The notes beneath the pieces are model-generated. The model worked only from the letters and a program-made list of their open reading frames with translations. It was not told the origin of the DNA and searched no databases. A stretch of 64,000 bases of DNA from Pseudomonas alkylphenolica (lineage in GTDB: Bacteria; Pseudomonadota; Gammaproteobacteria; Pseudomonadales; Pseudomonadaceae): contig NZ_QJRG01000047.1 in assembly GCF_004025535.1 (NCBI RefSeq), forward strand, positions 558,001 through 622,000, written 5' to 3'. The translations under genes and the position numbers were made by a program. Positions 8,193-16,500 of this stretch are shown here, piece by piece; the stretch's first letter is position 1, and every line of letters begins with the position of its first letter.

Positions 8193-9902
8193 ATGACGGC
8201 TCAAGTTCAGTCTCAGACCCACTACGACGTGATCGTCGTTGGTTCGGGCGCAGGTGCAATGACCTCGGCAGTGTTCCTCGCCGACCAGGGTTTCAGCGTG
8301 CTGGTCGTGGAAAAAAGCGACAAGTACGGCGGCACCTCGGCGATTTCCGGTGGCGGTATCTGGATCCCCAACAACCACTATTTCGCCCGCCTGAACGGCA
8401 ACGACGACTACGACACGGCCCTGCGTTATCTGAAGGCCGCAGCAGGCGAGCATGTCGATGAAACCCGGCTGCGCACCTACCTGGACAACGCCCCGAAGAT
8501 GATCGAGGAACTGGCCCGCACCAGTCGTGTGCGCTACGCAGTGGCGGCCAAGTACCCCGACTACTACCCGCACCTGCCGGGTGCCTTGCCGGGCGGCCGA
8601 ACCCTGGACCCGGAGTTCTTCGACACCAGCCTGCTGGGTGACGAACTGGACAACCTGCGCAAGCCGTCGCCCTCGACCTTGCTGATGGGCTGCATTGCCT
8701 GGACCGCCCGTGATGCGCACAAGGTCATGGCGCGCAACTTTGGCTGGCGCCTGCTGATCATGGGCCTGATGCTGCGCTACAAGCTGGACTTCAAATGGCG
8801 GCGTAAAAGCAAGATCGACCGCCGCGCCTCGCTGGGCAGTTCGCTGGTGGCCTCGCTGCGCCGCTCGTTGATGGACCGCAACGTGCCGCTGTGGCTCAAC
8901 ACCGATTTCTCCGGGTTGCTCAGCGAAGGCGGGCGGGTCAACGGCGTCACCGTCCGCCGTGGCGGCACCGAGATGCAATTGCATGCACGCCACGGGGTGA
9001 TTCTGGCCTCCGGTGGTTTTGAACAGAACCAGGCGCTGCGGGAAAAGTACCTGCCGCAACCCACCCGCATGGGCTGGAGCGCAACGCCGCCGGGGAACAA
9101 CACCGGCGCGGCACTGGAAGCCGGGTTGGCGCAGGGCGCCGCCACCGCCTTGATGGATTGGGCCTGGTGGGCACCGACCATCGCCGTACCGGGCGAGGAC
9201 AAACCTCGTGGGATCTTCGCCGAGCGCGCGTTCCCGGGTGCCATCGTGGTCAACAGCCTCGGTCAGCGCTTTGTCAACGAGGCAGCACCGTACCTGGAAT
9301 TCGTCGATGCCATGTACCGCGACAACGGCCTCACCGCGGGCAAGTCGGTGCCGGCCTGGGTGATTTTCGACGGGCACTTTCGCTTCAACTACGCCATGGG
9401 GCCGTTGATGCCGGCGCAGATCATGCCGGACAGCCGCTTGCGCAAGGAGTGGTTGAACAGCCTGTACTGGAAGGATGACAGCCTGGCGGGGCTGGCCAAG
9501 CAGATTGGCGTCGATGCCGCCGGCCTCGAAGCTACCGTGGTCAAGGTCAACGAATATGCGCGCACCGGTGAGGATGTCGATTTCGGCCGCGGTGGCAACG
9601 TCTTCGACCGTTACTACGGCGACAGCAACATCAAGCCCAACCCGTGCCTGGCACCGTTGCGCAAGGGCCCGTACTACGCCATGCGCCTGGATGCCGGCGA
9701 CATCGGCACCAAGGGCGGCTTGCTCACCAACGAACATGCGCAGGTGGTCCGTGATGACGGTGCGCCGATCGATGGCCTGTACGCGATCGGCAACTGTTCG
9801 GCCTCGGTGATGGGCACCAGCTACCCGGGCGCGGGCGGTACCTTGGGGCCGGCGATGACCTTCGGCTACATCGCCGCCAAACACCTGGGCAGCCAGCGGT
9901 AG
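8193..9902 (+). CDS. FAD-dependent 3-ketosteroid dehydrogenase-type oxidoreductase
   Basis: 569 residues. The ATG at 8193 is chosen because the flavin-binding fold starts right after it (DVIVVGSGAGAM, residues 12-23); an upstream in-frame ATG adds 30 unrelated residues and the ribosome site is weak for either. Family landmarks of 3-ketosteroid-delta1-dehydrogenases are present: the SDKYGGTSAISGGGIWIPNN segment, PDYYPHLPG near 122-130, and the C-terminal GNCSASVMGTSYPGAGGTLG. In KstD the catalytic Tyr and oxyanion Gly are five residues apart in exactly this YPGAG context; here they would be Tyr 544 and Gly 548. The reaction inferred is FAD-linked desaturation next to a ring ketone in a steroid-like or other alicyclic compound. 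Related delta4-dehydrogenases and fumarate-reductase-like proteins cannot be excluded. Confidence 0.85.
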   Translation: MTAQVQSQTHYDVIVVGSGAGAMTSAVFLADQGFSVLVVEKSDKYGGTSAISGGGIWIPNNHYFARLNGNDDYDTALRYLKAAAGEHVDETRLRTYLDNAPKMIEELARTSRVRYAVAAKYPDYYPHLPGALPGGRTLDPEFFDTSLLGDELDNLRKPSPSTLLMGCIAWTARDAHKVMARNFGWRLLIMGLMLRYKLDFKWRRKSKIDRRASLGSSLVASLRRSLMDRNVPLWLNTDFSGLLSEGGRVNGVTVRRGGTEMQLHARHGVILASGGFEQNQALREKYLPQPTRMGWSATPPGNNTGAALEAGLAQGAATALMDWAWWAPTIAVPGEDKPRGIFAERAFPGAIVVNSLGQRFVNEAAPYLEFVDAMYRDNGLTAGKSVPAWVIFDGHFRFNYAMGPLMPAQIMPDSRLRKEWLNSLYWKDDSLAGLAKQIGVDAAGLEATVVKVNEYARTGEDVDFGRGGNVFDRYYGDSNIKPNPCLAPLRKGPYYAMRLDAGDIGTKGGLLTNEHAQVVRDDGAPIDGLYAIGNCSASVMGTSYPGAGGTLGPAMTFGYIAAKHLGSQR

Positions 9903-9915
9903 CAGCTGCGCCCTG

Positions 9916-9966
9916 ATGTGGGACGAACACTGCGACGTGTTGATCATCGGCAAGCGGCGGGTTTCT
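9916..9966 (+). pseudogene. Possible remnant of a second flavoprotein N-terminus
   Basis: Immediately after the flavoprotein gene the sequence encodes MWDEHCDVLIIGKRRV. This resembles the opening strand of FAD-binding proteins (a W/D-rich start then DVLIIG), but the glycine-rich loop is missing and it runs into the leader of the next gene without homology. It may be the scar of a deleted flavoprotein gene or chance. Weak call. Confidence 0.25.
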
Positions 9967-10023
9967 ACGACACCCCCGCAGCCCGGTGCAACAGATGCAA
10001 CTGACCTTTGCACAAGAGGCAAC

Positions 10024-10797
10024 ATGATGACGAACAATAAGAACGGCCGTGTTCATGGCAAGGTGGCGCTGGTAACGGGCGGGGCCAAGGGCATCGGGCG
10101 TGCCAGCGTCCGCTTGCTGGCGGCCGAAGGTGCCCAGGTGCTGATCAGCGATGTGGATGTCGCGGCTGGCGAGGCATTGGCCGCTGAAATCGGCCCGGCG
10201 GTGAGTTTTATCCGCCATGACGTCAGCAGTGAAAGCGAGTGGCGTCAGGTCATCGCCCACCTGCGCGAACAGCATGGCCGCCTGGATATCCTGCTGAACA
10301 ACGCCGGTATCCTGTTGCCTGGTAGCATCGAGGAAGCGACCCTGGAGGACTGGCACAAGGTCATGCGGGTGAACGCCGACAGCGTGTTCATCGGTTGTCG
10401 CGAAGGCATTGCACTGATGAAGCAGACCGGTGGCTCGATCATCAACCTGTCATCGGTCGCCGCCCTTGCCGGGCGTGACGACTACATGGCCTACAGTGCC
10501 TCCAAGGGCGCGGTGGCGGCGTTGTCGCGTTCGGTGGCAGCGTTCTGCCGGCGTCGAAAGTACCGGATTCGCTGCAACACCCTGCACCCGGATGGCGTGC
10601 TTACCGACATGACCAGCGGCGGCTTCCCCAAGGGCCTCGACCCGACGCGGTTGACCATCGACAGCGACCCGATGAACCGCATGTGCCTGCCTGAGGATGT
10701 TGCCGGCAGCGTGCTGTTTCTGGCCAGTGATGAATCGCGGGCAATCAACGGTGTGGAGTTGCGCATCGACAGTGGGCAGATGGTCATGAGTATCTAG
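10024..10797 (+). CDS. Short-chain dehydrogenase/reductase
   Basis: 257 residues from the ATG at 10024, which has AGAGG upstream. Classical SDR: GGAKGIG nucleotide loop near 18-24, NNAG near the middle, and the catalytic Ser-Tyr-Lys set (NLSSVAALAG then YSASK). It oxidises or reduces a hydroxyl/keto group with NAD(P). An Asp at the end of strand 2 (LISDVD) favours NAD(H). The company of a ketosteroid-dehydrogenase-type flavoprotein suggests a ring hydroxyl of an alicyclic or steroid substrate, as in hydroxysteroid or cyclohexanol dehydrogenases; substrate inferred only. The segment AFCRRRKYRIRCNTLHPDGV replaces the usual helix-5 sequence and is unusually basic. Confidence 0.87.
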   Translation: MMTNNKNGRVHGKVALVTGGAKGIGRASVRLLAAEGAQVLISDVDVAAGEALAAEIGPAVSFIRHDVSSESEWRQVIAHLREQHGRLDILLNNAGILLPGSIEEATLEDWHKVMRVNADSVFIGCREGIALMKQTGGSIINLSSVAALAGRDDYMAYSASKGAVAALSRSVAAFCRRRKYRIRCNTLHPDGVLTDMTSGGFPKGLDPTRLTIDSDPMNRMCLPEDVAGSVLFLASDESRAINGVELRIDSGQMVMSI

Positions 10798-10812
10798 CGC
10801 ACAGGCATGAAA

Positions 10813-11016
10813 CTGTAGGAACGAGCGGGCGGCGCTCCGACTTGCTCGCGAAGAACGCTGACGTGTTGTGACTGATGCACCGTGGCGCCTGGTTCGCCGG
10901 CTAGCCGGGCTCCTGCAGATTTCGCGCGGACCTGTAGGAGCGTGGCTTGCCCGCGAAAAACGCTGACGCGTTGTGACGGATGCACCACAGCGCCCGGCTC
11001 GCAGGCAGGCCGGCGC
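10813..11016. repeat. Two degenerate REP-like repeats in tandem
   Basis: Two related units start with CTGTAGGA (10813 and 10932). Each contains TTGC(C/T)CGCGAA and then ACGCTGACG(T/C)GTTGTGAC and GATGCACC, followed by a GC-rich palindromic tail. They fill the gap between two converging genes. The sequence resembles the short palindromic REP elements dispersed in Pseudomonas genomes. Possible roles are transcript-end protection or gyrase/IHF binding; none is shown here. Confidence 0.6.
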
Positions 11017-11802
11017 CTATTCCCCGTTGAAGTGCGCCGGGCGCTTCTCGATGAAGGCCTGCATGCCTTCCTTCTGATCGCGTGAGGCAAACAACAGGGC
11101 ATTGGCCTTGCGCTCCAGCGCCAGGCCGGCCTCAAGCGGCGCGTCCATACCGGCCAGAATCACCTCCTTGATCTGCTCGGCCGCCAACGCTGGCATCGCG
11201 GCAATCACCCGTGCCAGTTCCAGGGCATGGGCCTGCACCTGGTCATCGTCCACCAGGTCGCTGACTAGGCCGGCCACCCAGGCTTCTTCGGCGCTGATCG
11301 GCTGGCCGGTGAGCGCCATGCGCATGGCCTTGACCTTGCCCACCGCGCGCACCAGCCGCTGGGTGCCACCAATGCCGGGCATGATGCCGATGCGGATCTC
11401 CGGCTGGCAGAAGCGCGCGCTGCGCCCGGCCACGATCAGGTCGGCATGCATGGCTAGTTCGCAACCACCGCCATAGGCATAACCGCACACCGCAGCGATC
11501 ACCGGCTTGGGGCAATGCTGGATTGGCCCCCAGACGCGCTCGGTGTGACGTTTGTAGATATCAATGGCGCCCACCCCGGCCATGCTGTTGATGTCGCCAC
11601 CGGCAGCAAACACTTTGTCGCCGCCGGTGAGCACGATGCAGCGCACCTCGGGATCGACCGCCAGCTCACTGAAATAGCGCGACAGCAGCGCCTGCAGTTC
11701 CAGGCTCAGGGCGTTGGTTGCCTGCGGCCGGTTGAGCCGCAATACGGCCACGCCCGGCAGCGGGCGTTCGAGCAGAACCGGGGCAACGGATGAATCGGAC
11801 AT
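11017..11802 (-). CDS. Enoyl-CoA hydratase/isomerase family protein
   Basis: 261 residues from the ATG at 11802 (TTGAGG six bases before it); a longer frame reaches 11871. Crotonase fold: FAAGGDINSMAG forms the oxyanion-hole region, and both catalytic glutamates of true hydratases are present, Glu 115 in GGGCELAM and Glu 135 in CQPEIRIG, followed by GIGGTQRLV. It should therefore hydrate a 2-enoyl-CoA rather than act as a non-catalytic relative. Transcribed leftward, divergent from the SDR at 11941 with an operator-like site between them. It may serve a different round of side-chain beta-oxidation from the MaoC-type hydratase of the main operon; this is inference. Confidence 0.9.
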   Translation of the reverse strand: MSDSSVAPVLLERPLPGVAVLRLNRPQATNALSLELQALLSRYFSELAVDPEVRCIVLTGGDKVFAAGGDINSMAGVGAIDIYKRHTERVWGPIQHCPKPVIAAVCGYAYGGGCELAMHADLIVAGRSARFCQPEIRIGIMPGIGGTQRLVRAVGKVKAMRMALTGQPISAEEAWVAGLVSDLVDDDQVQAHALELARVIAAMPALAAEQIKEVILAGMDAPLEAGLALERKANALLFASRDQKEGMQAFIEKRPAHFNGE

Positions 11803-11868
11803 GGGCATCCTCAAGGACCAGACGACGGGTGAATAAGCGTCAGTGTCCTGTCCGCAAGGTTTGATTTT

Positions 11869-11888
11869 CATCGTCCGTTCAGACGTAG
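11869..11888. promoter_or_regulatory. Second copy of the cluster palindrome
   Basis: CATCGTCCGTTCAGACGTAG matches the perfect palindrome at 3077-3096 at 15 of 20 positions, and the core CGTCCGNTCNGACG is shared. It lies in the divergent gap between the hydratase (start 11802) and the SDR operon (start 11941), about 52 bases before the latter ATG. That is where a repressor or activator controlling both directions would bind. Confidence 0.5.
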
Positions 11889-11940
11889 TTTGGCCCCGGG
11901 TTCGTCCCTAGAGTGATCCTTGTCAGTAGAAAAGGAGCAC

Positions 11941-12732
11941 ATGATGGAGCTGCATTCGGGTCTTGATTACAGCGGCAAGGTGGTGCTGGTCACCGGTGGC
12001 ACCAAAGGCATCGGCGCCGGCATCGCACTGGGGTTTCTGGCCGCGAATGCGCGGGTGATCGTCTGTGCTCGCCGCGAGCCTGAACAGGTACCGACGCTGG
12101 GTGGCAAGCACGCGACGTTCATCGCCGCCGACGTGCGTGACCACGATTCCCTGCAACGACTGTTTGCCACCATCGAGCGCGACTTCGGCCGCCTCGATGT
12201 GGTGATCAACAACGCCGGTGGCAGCCCTGCCGCCGAAGCCGCCACGGCCTCGCCGAGGTTTCACGAAAGCATCATCGGCCTGAACCTGATCGCGCCGCTC
12301 AACGTTGCCCAGCACGCCAACCGGCTGATGCAGGCACAGGCGCAGGGCGGCTGCATCGTCTTCATCGGCAGCATCAGCGCCTTGCGCTCTTCGCCAGGTA
12401 CCGCAGCTTACGGCGCAGCCAAGGCCGGGGTATTGGCGCTGGTGCAATCGCTGGCCGTGGAGTGGGGCCCGAAGGTCCGCGTGGTCACCGTCAGCCCGGG
12501 CCTGGTGCTGACCGAGCAGGCCCATCTGCATTACGGCTCCGAAGCCGGTATCGCCGCCGTTGCCGCAGGCATTCCGGCGGCACGCATGGCGGTGGCCGAA
12601 GACATTGCCAACGCCTGCCTGTACATCGCATCGCCGCTGGCCAGCTACGCCAGCGGCTGCAACCTGTTGCTGCATGGCGGTGGTGAGCGTCCGGCCTTTC
12701 TCGGGGCGGCCGCGCAGGTTCTGCCCACCTGA
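11941..12732 (+). CDS. Short-chain dehydrogenase/reductase
   Basis: 263 residues. The ATG at 11941 is favoured by AAAAGGAG directly before it. Classical SDR: VTGGTKGIGAG at about 16-26, NNAGG near 93, then catalytic Ser in GSISALRSS and Tyr-Lys in YGAAK. Arg residues following strand 2 (VCARREPEQ) suggest NADP preference, unlike the SDR at 10024. First gene of the operon that runs through the hydratase/acyl-CoA dehydrogenase/aldolase genes, so it probably acts on a CoA thioester or ring hydroxyl intermediate of the same route. Only distantly similar to the other SDR, so not a recent duplicate. Confidence 0.87.
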   Translation: MMELHSGLDYSGKVVLVTGGTKGIGAGIALGFLAANARVIVCARREPEQVPTLGGKHATFIAADVRDHDSLQRLFATIERDFGRLDVVINNAGGSPAAEAATASPRFHESIIGLNLIAPLNVAQHANRLMQAQAQGGCIVFIGSISALRSSPGTAAYGAAKAGVLALVQSLAVEWGPKVRVVTVSPGLVLTEQAHLHYGSEAGIAAVAAGIPAARMAVAEDIANACLYIASPLASYASGCNLLLHGGGERPAFLGAAAQVLPT

Positions 12733-12788
12733 TCGACCCGTGGCGGCGGCCGGGTTCGGCTGCTGCCTTCAATTAGAAGGAGACGACT

Positions 12789-13757
12789 TTGGCTGATCCA
12801 CAATTGCTATCCGATGCGCGCGCCCTGGTGGGGCGCCAATACGGCCGTGTGTATGCCTGGGATGAGGTCAACGCACCGATGGTCCGCCAATGGTGCGAGA
12901 TCATGGGCGTGGACAACCCCGTGTACACCGACCCCGCGTTTGCCCTCGGCACCCGTCATGAAGGGCTGATTGCCCCGCCGGGCATGTTGCAGGTGTGGAC
13001 CATGGAAGGCCTGCACGCCAACAACTATCCGCCAGGCTCCACCGACGAGAACCCGTACGAGGTGCTCAAGATCATGGAGGCCCACGGTTACCTGTCGACC
13101 GTGGCGGTCAACTCCGAACTGACCTTCACCCGCCCGGTGCGCATGGGCGAAAAGCTCTACTACACGACGCGCCTGGATTCGGTCAGCGATGAAAAAGCCA
13201 CGGCCCTGGGCACCGGCTTTTTTGTCACCCTGGTCATGAGTCACTTCGCTGAAAAAGCCAGCGGCGACGAGCCGGTCGGCGAGTTGTTGTTTCGCGTCTT
13301 CAAGTTCCGCCCGGCCAATGCCCAGGCCCCCGCCAAAGTCGAAGCTGCACCGGCCAAACCCAAGCGCCCGCTGCCGGGTGTGAGTGACGACACACGGTTC
13401 TTCTGGGAAGGCTGCGAGAAGGGCCAGTTACTGATCCAGCGCTGCACCGCGTGCCAGACCTTGCGTCATCCACCGGCCCCGGTGTGTATCGAATGCCACA
13501 GCTTCGACTGGGACACCGTGCAGGCCAGCGGCCGCGCCGCGCTGTATTCGTTCGTGGTCATGCATTACCCCGAGGTCCCGCCGTTCGATTACCCCAACCC
13601 GATCGGGCTGATCGAGTTGGAGGAGGGCGTGCGCCTGATCGCCGGGCTGGTTGGCGTCGACCGCGAGCAACTCCAGATCGGCCAGCGCCTGCAGGTCGAG
13701 TTCCAGACCTTCGATGACCAGCAGACCCTGCCCATGTTCCGGCCGGTGGATGCCTAG
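12789..13757 (+). CDS. MaoC-like / DUF35 OB-fold fusion (ChsH2-like)
   Basis: 322 residues with a TTG start, decided by AGAAGGAG seven bases upstream and by the lack of a nearby ATG. Residues about 10-175 form a MaoC-like hot-dog domain (WDEVNAPMVRQWCEIMG, NPVYTDPAFA) without the Asp-x4-His catalytic pair. Residues about 195-320 form a DUF35 domain: a zinc ribbon CX2CX10CX2C (Cys 219, 222, 233, 236) and an OB-fold. This is the layout of ChsH2 of mycobacterial cholesterol degradation. There the MaoC half pairs with ChsH1 to hydrate an enoyl-CoA and the DUF35 half docks the aldolase Ltp2. A ChsH1-like and an Ltp2-like gene lie just downstream, which strongly supports the same complex. Confidence 0.9.
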   Translation: MADPQLLSDARALVGRQYGRVYAWDEVNAPMVRQWCEIMGVDNPVYTDPAFALGTRHEGLIAPPGMLQVWTMEGLHANNYPPGSTDENPYEVLKIMEAHGYLSTVAVNSELTFTRPVRMGEKLYYTTRLDSVSDEKATALGTGFFVTLVMSHFAEKASGDEPVGELLFRVFKFRPANAQAPAKVEAAPAKPKRPLPGVSDDTRFFWEGCEKGQLLIQRCTACQTLRHPPAPVCIECHSFDWDTVQASGRAALYSFVVMHYPEVPPFDYPNPIGLIELEEGVRLIAGLVGVDREQLQIGQRLQVEFQTFDDQQTLPMFRPVDA

Positions 13758-13769
13758 GAGCCCGACACT

Positions 13770-14903
13770 ATGGATTTCGAATTGACCGAAGACCAGCGCG
13801 CCATTGCGCAGATGGCTGACAGCCTGTTTGTCGACCATTGCCATGACGACTACATGCGCCAGTGGGACACCAGCGGCGAGCCGATGATGGCGCCGCTGTG
13901 GTCGCTGTGCATCGAGACCGGCCTGCAAGCGCTGGCCATTCCCGAGGAGCACGGCGGCAGCGGCCTGGGCATGACCGAGCTGATGCTGGTGCTGCAGGCC
14001 CAGGGCAAAGCCCTGGCCCAGGTGCCGTTGTGGCGCCACCAGCTGGCAGCCGCGACCCTGGCGCACTTCGCTGCCGACGGCAATGCCCACTGGGTCCGCC
14101 GGGCAGCCAGCGGCGAGTCGCTGTTGAGCTTGTCGCTGGACGGTTTGAGCAGCGCCCTGGGGATCGAACTGCAGGCCAGCGCCTGCGCGGATGGCTGGTC
14201 GATCGACGGCCGGGTTGCGGGGCTGTCGCTGGGCGATCAGGCCCACGCTGCCTTGGTGGTGGTGCAGGCAGAAGGTAAACCGCGTTTGCTCCTGCTCGAC
14301 CTGGCAGCGCCCGAGATCCGCAAGGTATCGGCAGTGTTGACCCACGGCGAGGCGGTGGCCGACCTGCACATCCAGGGCTTGATCGTGAACGCTGCGGCGC
14401 TGTTGCCAGCCGAAGCGGTTGACTGGCTGGAGCTGCGCAGCGTGGCGGCACTGGCGGCGTTGCAGGTGGGTGTCAGCGAAGAGCAGATCCGCCGCACCGT
14501 GGCCTATGTCAGCGAGCGCCGGCAGTTCGAGCGCGTCATCGGCAGCTTCCAGGCCGTACAGATGAGCATGGCCGACAACCACATTGCCGTCGAAGCCTTG
14601 CGCACTGCGCTGTGGCAACTGGCCTACCGCATCGATGCCGGTTTGCCGGCGCCGTCCGAAGCCCTGGCCACGGCCTGGCTGGCCTGTGAAGCGGGCCACC
14701 GTATCGGCCATGTCGCGCAGCACGTACATGGCGGGATTGGTGTCGACCTGACGTACCCGATCCACCGTTTTCTCTATTGGAGCCGTGGCCTGACCGTAGC
14801 CCTCGGCGGTTCGGCGGCAAGCCTGGAACGCCTGGGCGACTGGCTCAACGATAACGACAAGCTGGGATGGAAATATGACCTCGAAGAACACCAAGCGCTT
14901 TGA
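13770..14903 (+). CDS. Acyl-CoA dehydrogenase, small subunit type (FadE28/ChsE1-like)
   Basis: 377 residues, ATG preceded by TAGGAG. Acyl-CoA dehydrogenase fold: helical N-terminus (FELTEDQRAIAQMADSLF), IPEEHGGSGLGMTEL, and the C-terminal HVHGGIGVDLTYPIHRFLYW. The central beta region is divergent, and there is no HER-type catalytic glutamate where the partner protein (16501-17670) has one. Heteromeric steroid acyl-CoA dehydrogenases pair one such subunit with a catalytic one (FadE28 with FadE29). Here the likely partner is the gene at 16501. It overlaps the next gene by 29 bases. Reaction inferred: FAD-dependent alpha-beta desaturation of a short branched side-chain acyl-CoA. Confidence 0.85.
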   Translation: MDFELTEDQRAIAQMADSLFVDHCHDDYMRQWDTSGEPMMAPLWSLCIETGLQALAIPEEHGGSGLGMTELMLVLQAQGKALAQVPLWRHQLAAATLAHFAADGNAHWVRRAASGESLLSLSLDGLSSALGIELQASACADGWSIDGRVAGLSLGDQAHAALVVVQAEGKPRLLLLDLAAPEIRKVSAVLTHGEAVADLHIQGLIVNAAALLPAEAVDWLELRSVAALAALQVGVSEEQIRRTVAYVSERRQFERVIGSFQAVQMSMADNHIAVEALRTALWQLAYRIDAGLPAPSEALATAWLACEAGHRIGHVAQHVHGGIGVDLTYPIHRFLYWSRGLTVALGGSAASLERLGDWLNDNDKLGWKYDLEEHQAL

Positions 14904-15294
14904 AGACGTGCGCCCCGGCGAAGCACTGCCGGAACTGGCGGTGCCGGTCACGGTGACCCTGATCAACGGCGGCGCGATTGCCACCCGCGACTATTTTCCT
15001 GGCCACCACGACGCCGACGCGGCGCGTGCCCTGGGGTCGCCCCATGTGTTCATGAACATCCTCACCACCAACGGGCTGGTGCAGCGGTTCGTCGAACAGT
15101 GGGCCGGGCCGGAGGCGGTGTTCCGCTCGCTGAAGATCAAGCTCGGTGCACCGAACTATCCCGGTGACTGCATGACCTTCAGCGGCAGCGTCACGCAACT
15201 GGACGCCGACACCCGTACGGTGGAAATCACCCTCGGCGGCAAAAATTCCATGGGCAACCACGTGACCGGCACGGTCGCGGTGGTCCTGCCCTGA
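14875..15294 (+). CDS. MaoC family enoyl-CoA hydratase (ChsH1-like)
   Basis: 139-residue single hot-dog protein. It keeps the hydratase-2 catalytic pattern as Asp 39-x4-His 44 (RDYFPGHHD), which its fused neighbour lacks, so the two probably form one heteromeric hydratase as ChsH1-ChsH2 do in Mycobacterium tuberculosis. It would add water across the double bond made by the acyl-CoA dehydrogenases, giving a tertiary or secondary beta-hydroxyacyl-CoA for retro-aldol cleavage. The start overlaps the preceding gene by 29 bases, with GGGATGGAA as ribosome site inside that gene, pointing to coupled translation. Confidence 0.88.
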   Translation: MTSKNTKRFEDVRPGEALPELAVPVTVTLINGGAIATRDYFPGHHDADAARALGSPHVFMNILTTNGLVQRFVEQWAGPEAVFRSLKIKLGAPNYPGDCMTFSGSVTQLDADTRTVEITLGGKNSMGNHVTGTVAVVLP

Positions 15295-15311
15295 CAGCCG
15301 GAGAGACACAG

Positions 15312-16490
15312 ATGACTGATTCATCGATTTCCGGGCGCGCCGCGATCGTTGGCCTGGGCGCAACCGAATTTTCCAAGAACTCCGGACGCACCGAACTGCG
15401 CCTGGCCATGGAAGCCACCTTGAGTGCACTCAAGGACGCTGGCATCGACCCGAGCGAGGTCGAGGGGTTCAGTTCGTACTCCGTGGACAAGGTTCCGGAA
15501 TACGAAATTGCCCGCTTGCTCGGCTGCAAAGACGTGAAGTTTTTTTCGCAGGTACCTCACGGTGGCGGCGCGGCCTGCGGACCGGTGATGCATGCGGCCA
15601 TGGCCGTGGCGACCGGGGTGGCGAAAGTGGTGGTGGTGTACCGCGCCATGAACGAACGCTCCTGGTACCGCTTCGGCACCGGCAGCTACGGGTTTGCCTC
15701 GACGCCGACCTTCGACAACGTCAACTACGGCTGGTACATGCCCCATGGCTTCCATACGCCAGCCGCCTGGGTCGGGATGTTCGCCCAGCGCTACATGCAC
15801 ACCTATGGCGCGACCTCCGAAGACTTCGGCCGGGTTGCGGTGGCCGCACGGGATTTTGCCGCGACCAACCCGCAGGCGTTTTTCCATGGCAAGCCGATCA
15901 CCCTGGAAGAGCATCAGGCCTCGCGCTGGATCTGCGAGCCGTTGCACCTGCTCGACTGCTGCCAGGAATCCGATGGCGCCGTCGCTATGGTCATCACCTC
16001 GGCAGAGCGTGCCCGAGACTTGCGGCAGAAGCCGGTGACGATCAAGGCCGGCTCCCAGGGCATCAGCCACGGCCAGCAAAGCATGACCTCGTTCTACCGC
16101 GACGACATCACCGGGCTGCCGGAAATGGGCGTGGTGGCGCGTGAGCTGTATCGCCAGTCGGGTCTGGGCCCGGACGCGTTCCAGACCGCCATTATCTACG
16201 ACCACTTCACCCCGTTCGTGTTGCCGCAGCTGGAAGAGTTCGGTTTTGTCGAGCGCGGGCAGGCCAAGGAATTCATCCGCGCCGGGCACCACGCACGTGG
16301 CGGCAAACTGCCGATCAACACCCACGGCGGGCAACTGGGCGAGGCCTACATCCATGGCATGAACGGCATTGCCGAAGCGGTGCGCCAGGTGCGCGGTACC
16401 GCGGTCAACCAGGTGGCGGATGTAGAGCACGTGCTGGTCACGGCCGGCACTGGCGTACCCACCAGCGGCCTGATTCTCGGCGCAGCCTAA
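15312..16490 (+). CDS. Thiolase-superfamily lipid-transfer protein / retro-aldolase (Ltp2-like)
   Basis: 392 residues, GGAGAG before the ATG. Thiolase fold recognised from AAIVGLGATEFSKNSGRTEL, PHGGGAACGPVMHAAMAVATG and the NTHGGQLGEAYIHGMNG segment. The classical thiolase motif with a GHP histidine near the C-terminus is replaced by NTHGG...EAYIHGM, as in the SCP-x/Ltp2 branch. The YDHFTPFVLPQLEEFG stretch carries a conserved tyrosine region of that branch. Ltp2 cleaves the 17-hydroxy-propionyl-CoA side chain of steroids to a 17-ketone and propionyl-CoA, and needs the DUF35 domain of ChsH2 as partner. That partner is encoded three genes upstream. The product assignment is by family and neighbourhood, not by an assay. 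Confidence 0.87.
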   Translation: MTDSSISGRAAIVGLGATEFSKNSGRTELRLAMEATLSALKDAGIDPSEVEGFSSYSVDKVPEYEIARLLGCKDVKFFSQVPHGGGAACGPVMHAAMAVATGVAKVVVVYRAMNERSWYRFGTGSYGFASTPTFDNVNYGWYMPHGFHTPAAWVGMFAQRYMHTYGATSEDFGRVAVAARDFAATNPQAFFHGKPITLEEHQASRWICEPLHLLDCCQESDGAVAMVITSAERARDLRQKPVTIKAGSQGISHGQQSMTSFYRDDITGLPEMGVVARELYRQSGLGPDAFQTAIIYDHFTPFVLPQLEEFGFVERGQAKEFIRAGHHARGGKLPINTHGGQLGEAYIHGMNGIAEAVRQVRGTAVNQVADVEHVLVTAGTGVPTSGLILGAA

Positions 16491-16500
16491 GGAGCAGCAC

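Noticed and set aside
8172..10037. 621-codon minus-strand frame opposite the KstD-type gene
   Set aside because: Shadow frame; composition (His/Gln/Gly/Arg-rich) without any domain pattern, while the plus strand has a complete flavoprotein.
10794..11135. Small minus-strand frame over the REP-like region at 10.8-11.1 kb
   Set aside because: Made of repeat sequence plus the 3' end of the hydratase gene in another frame.
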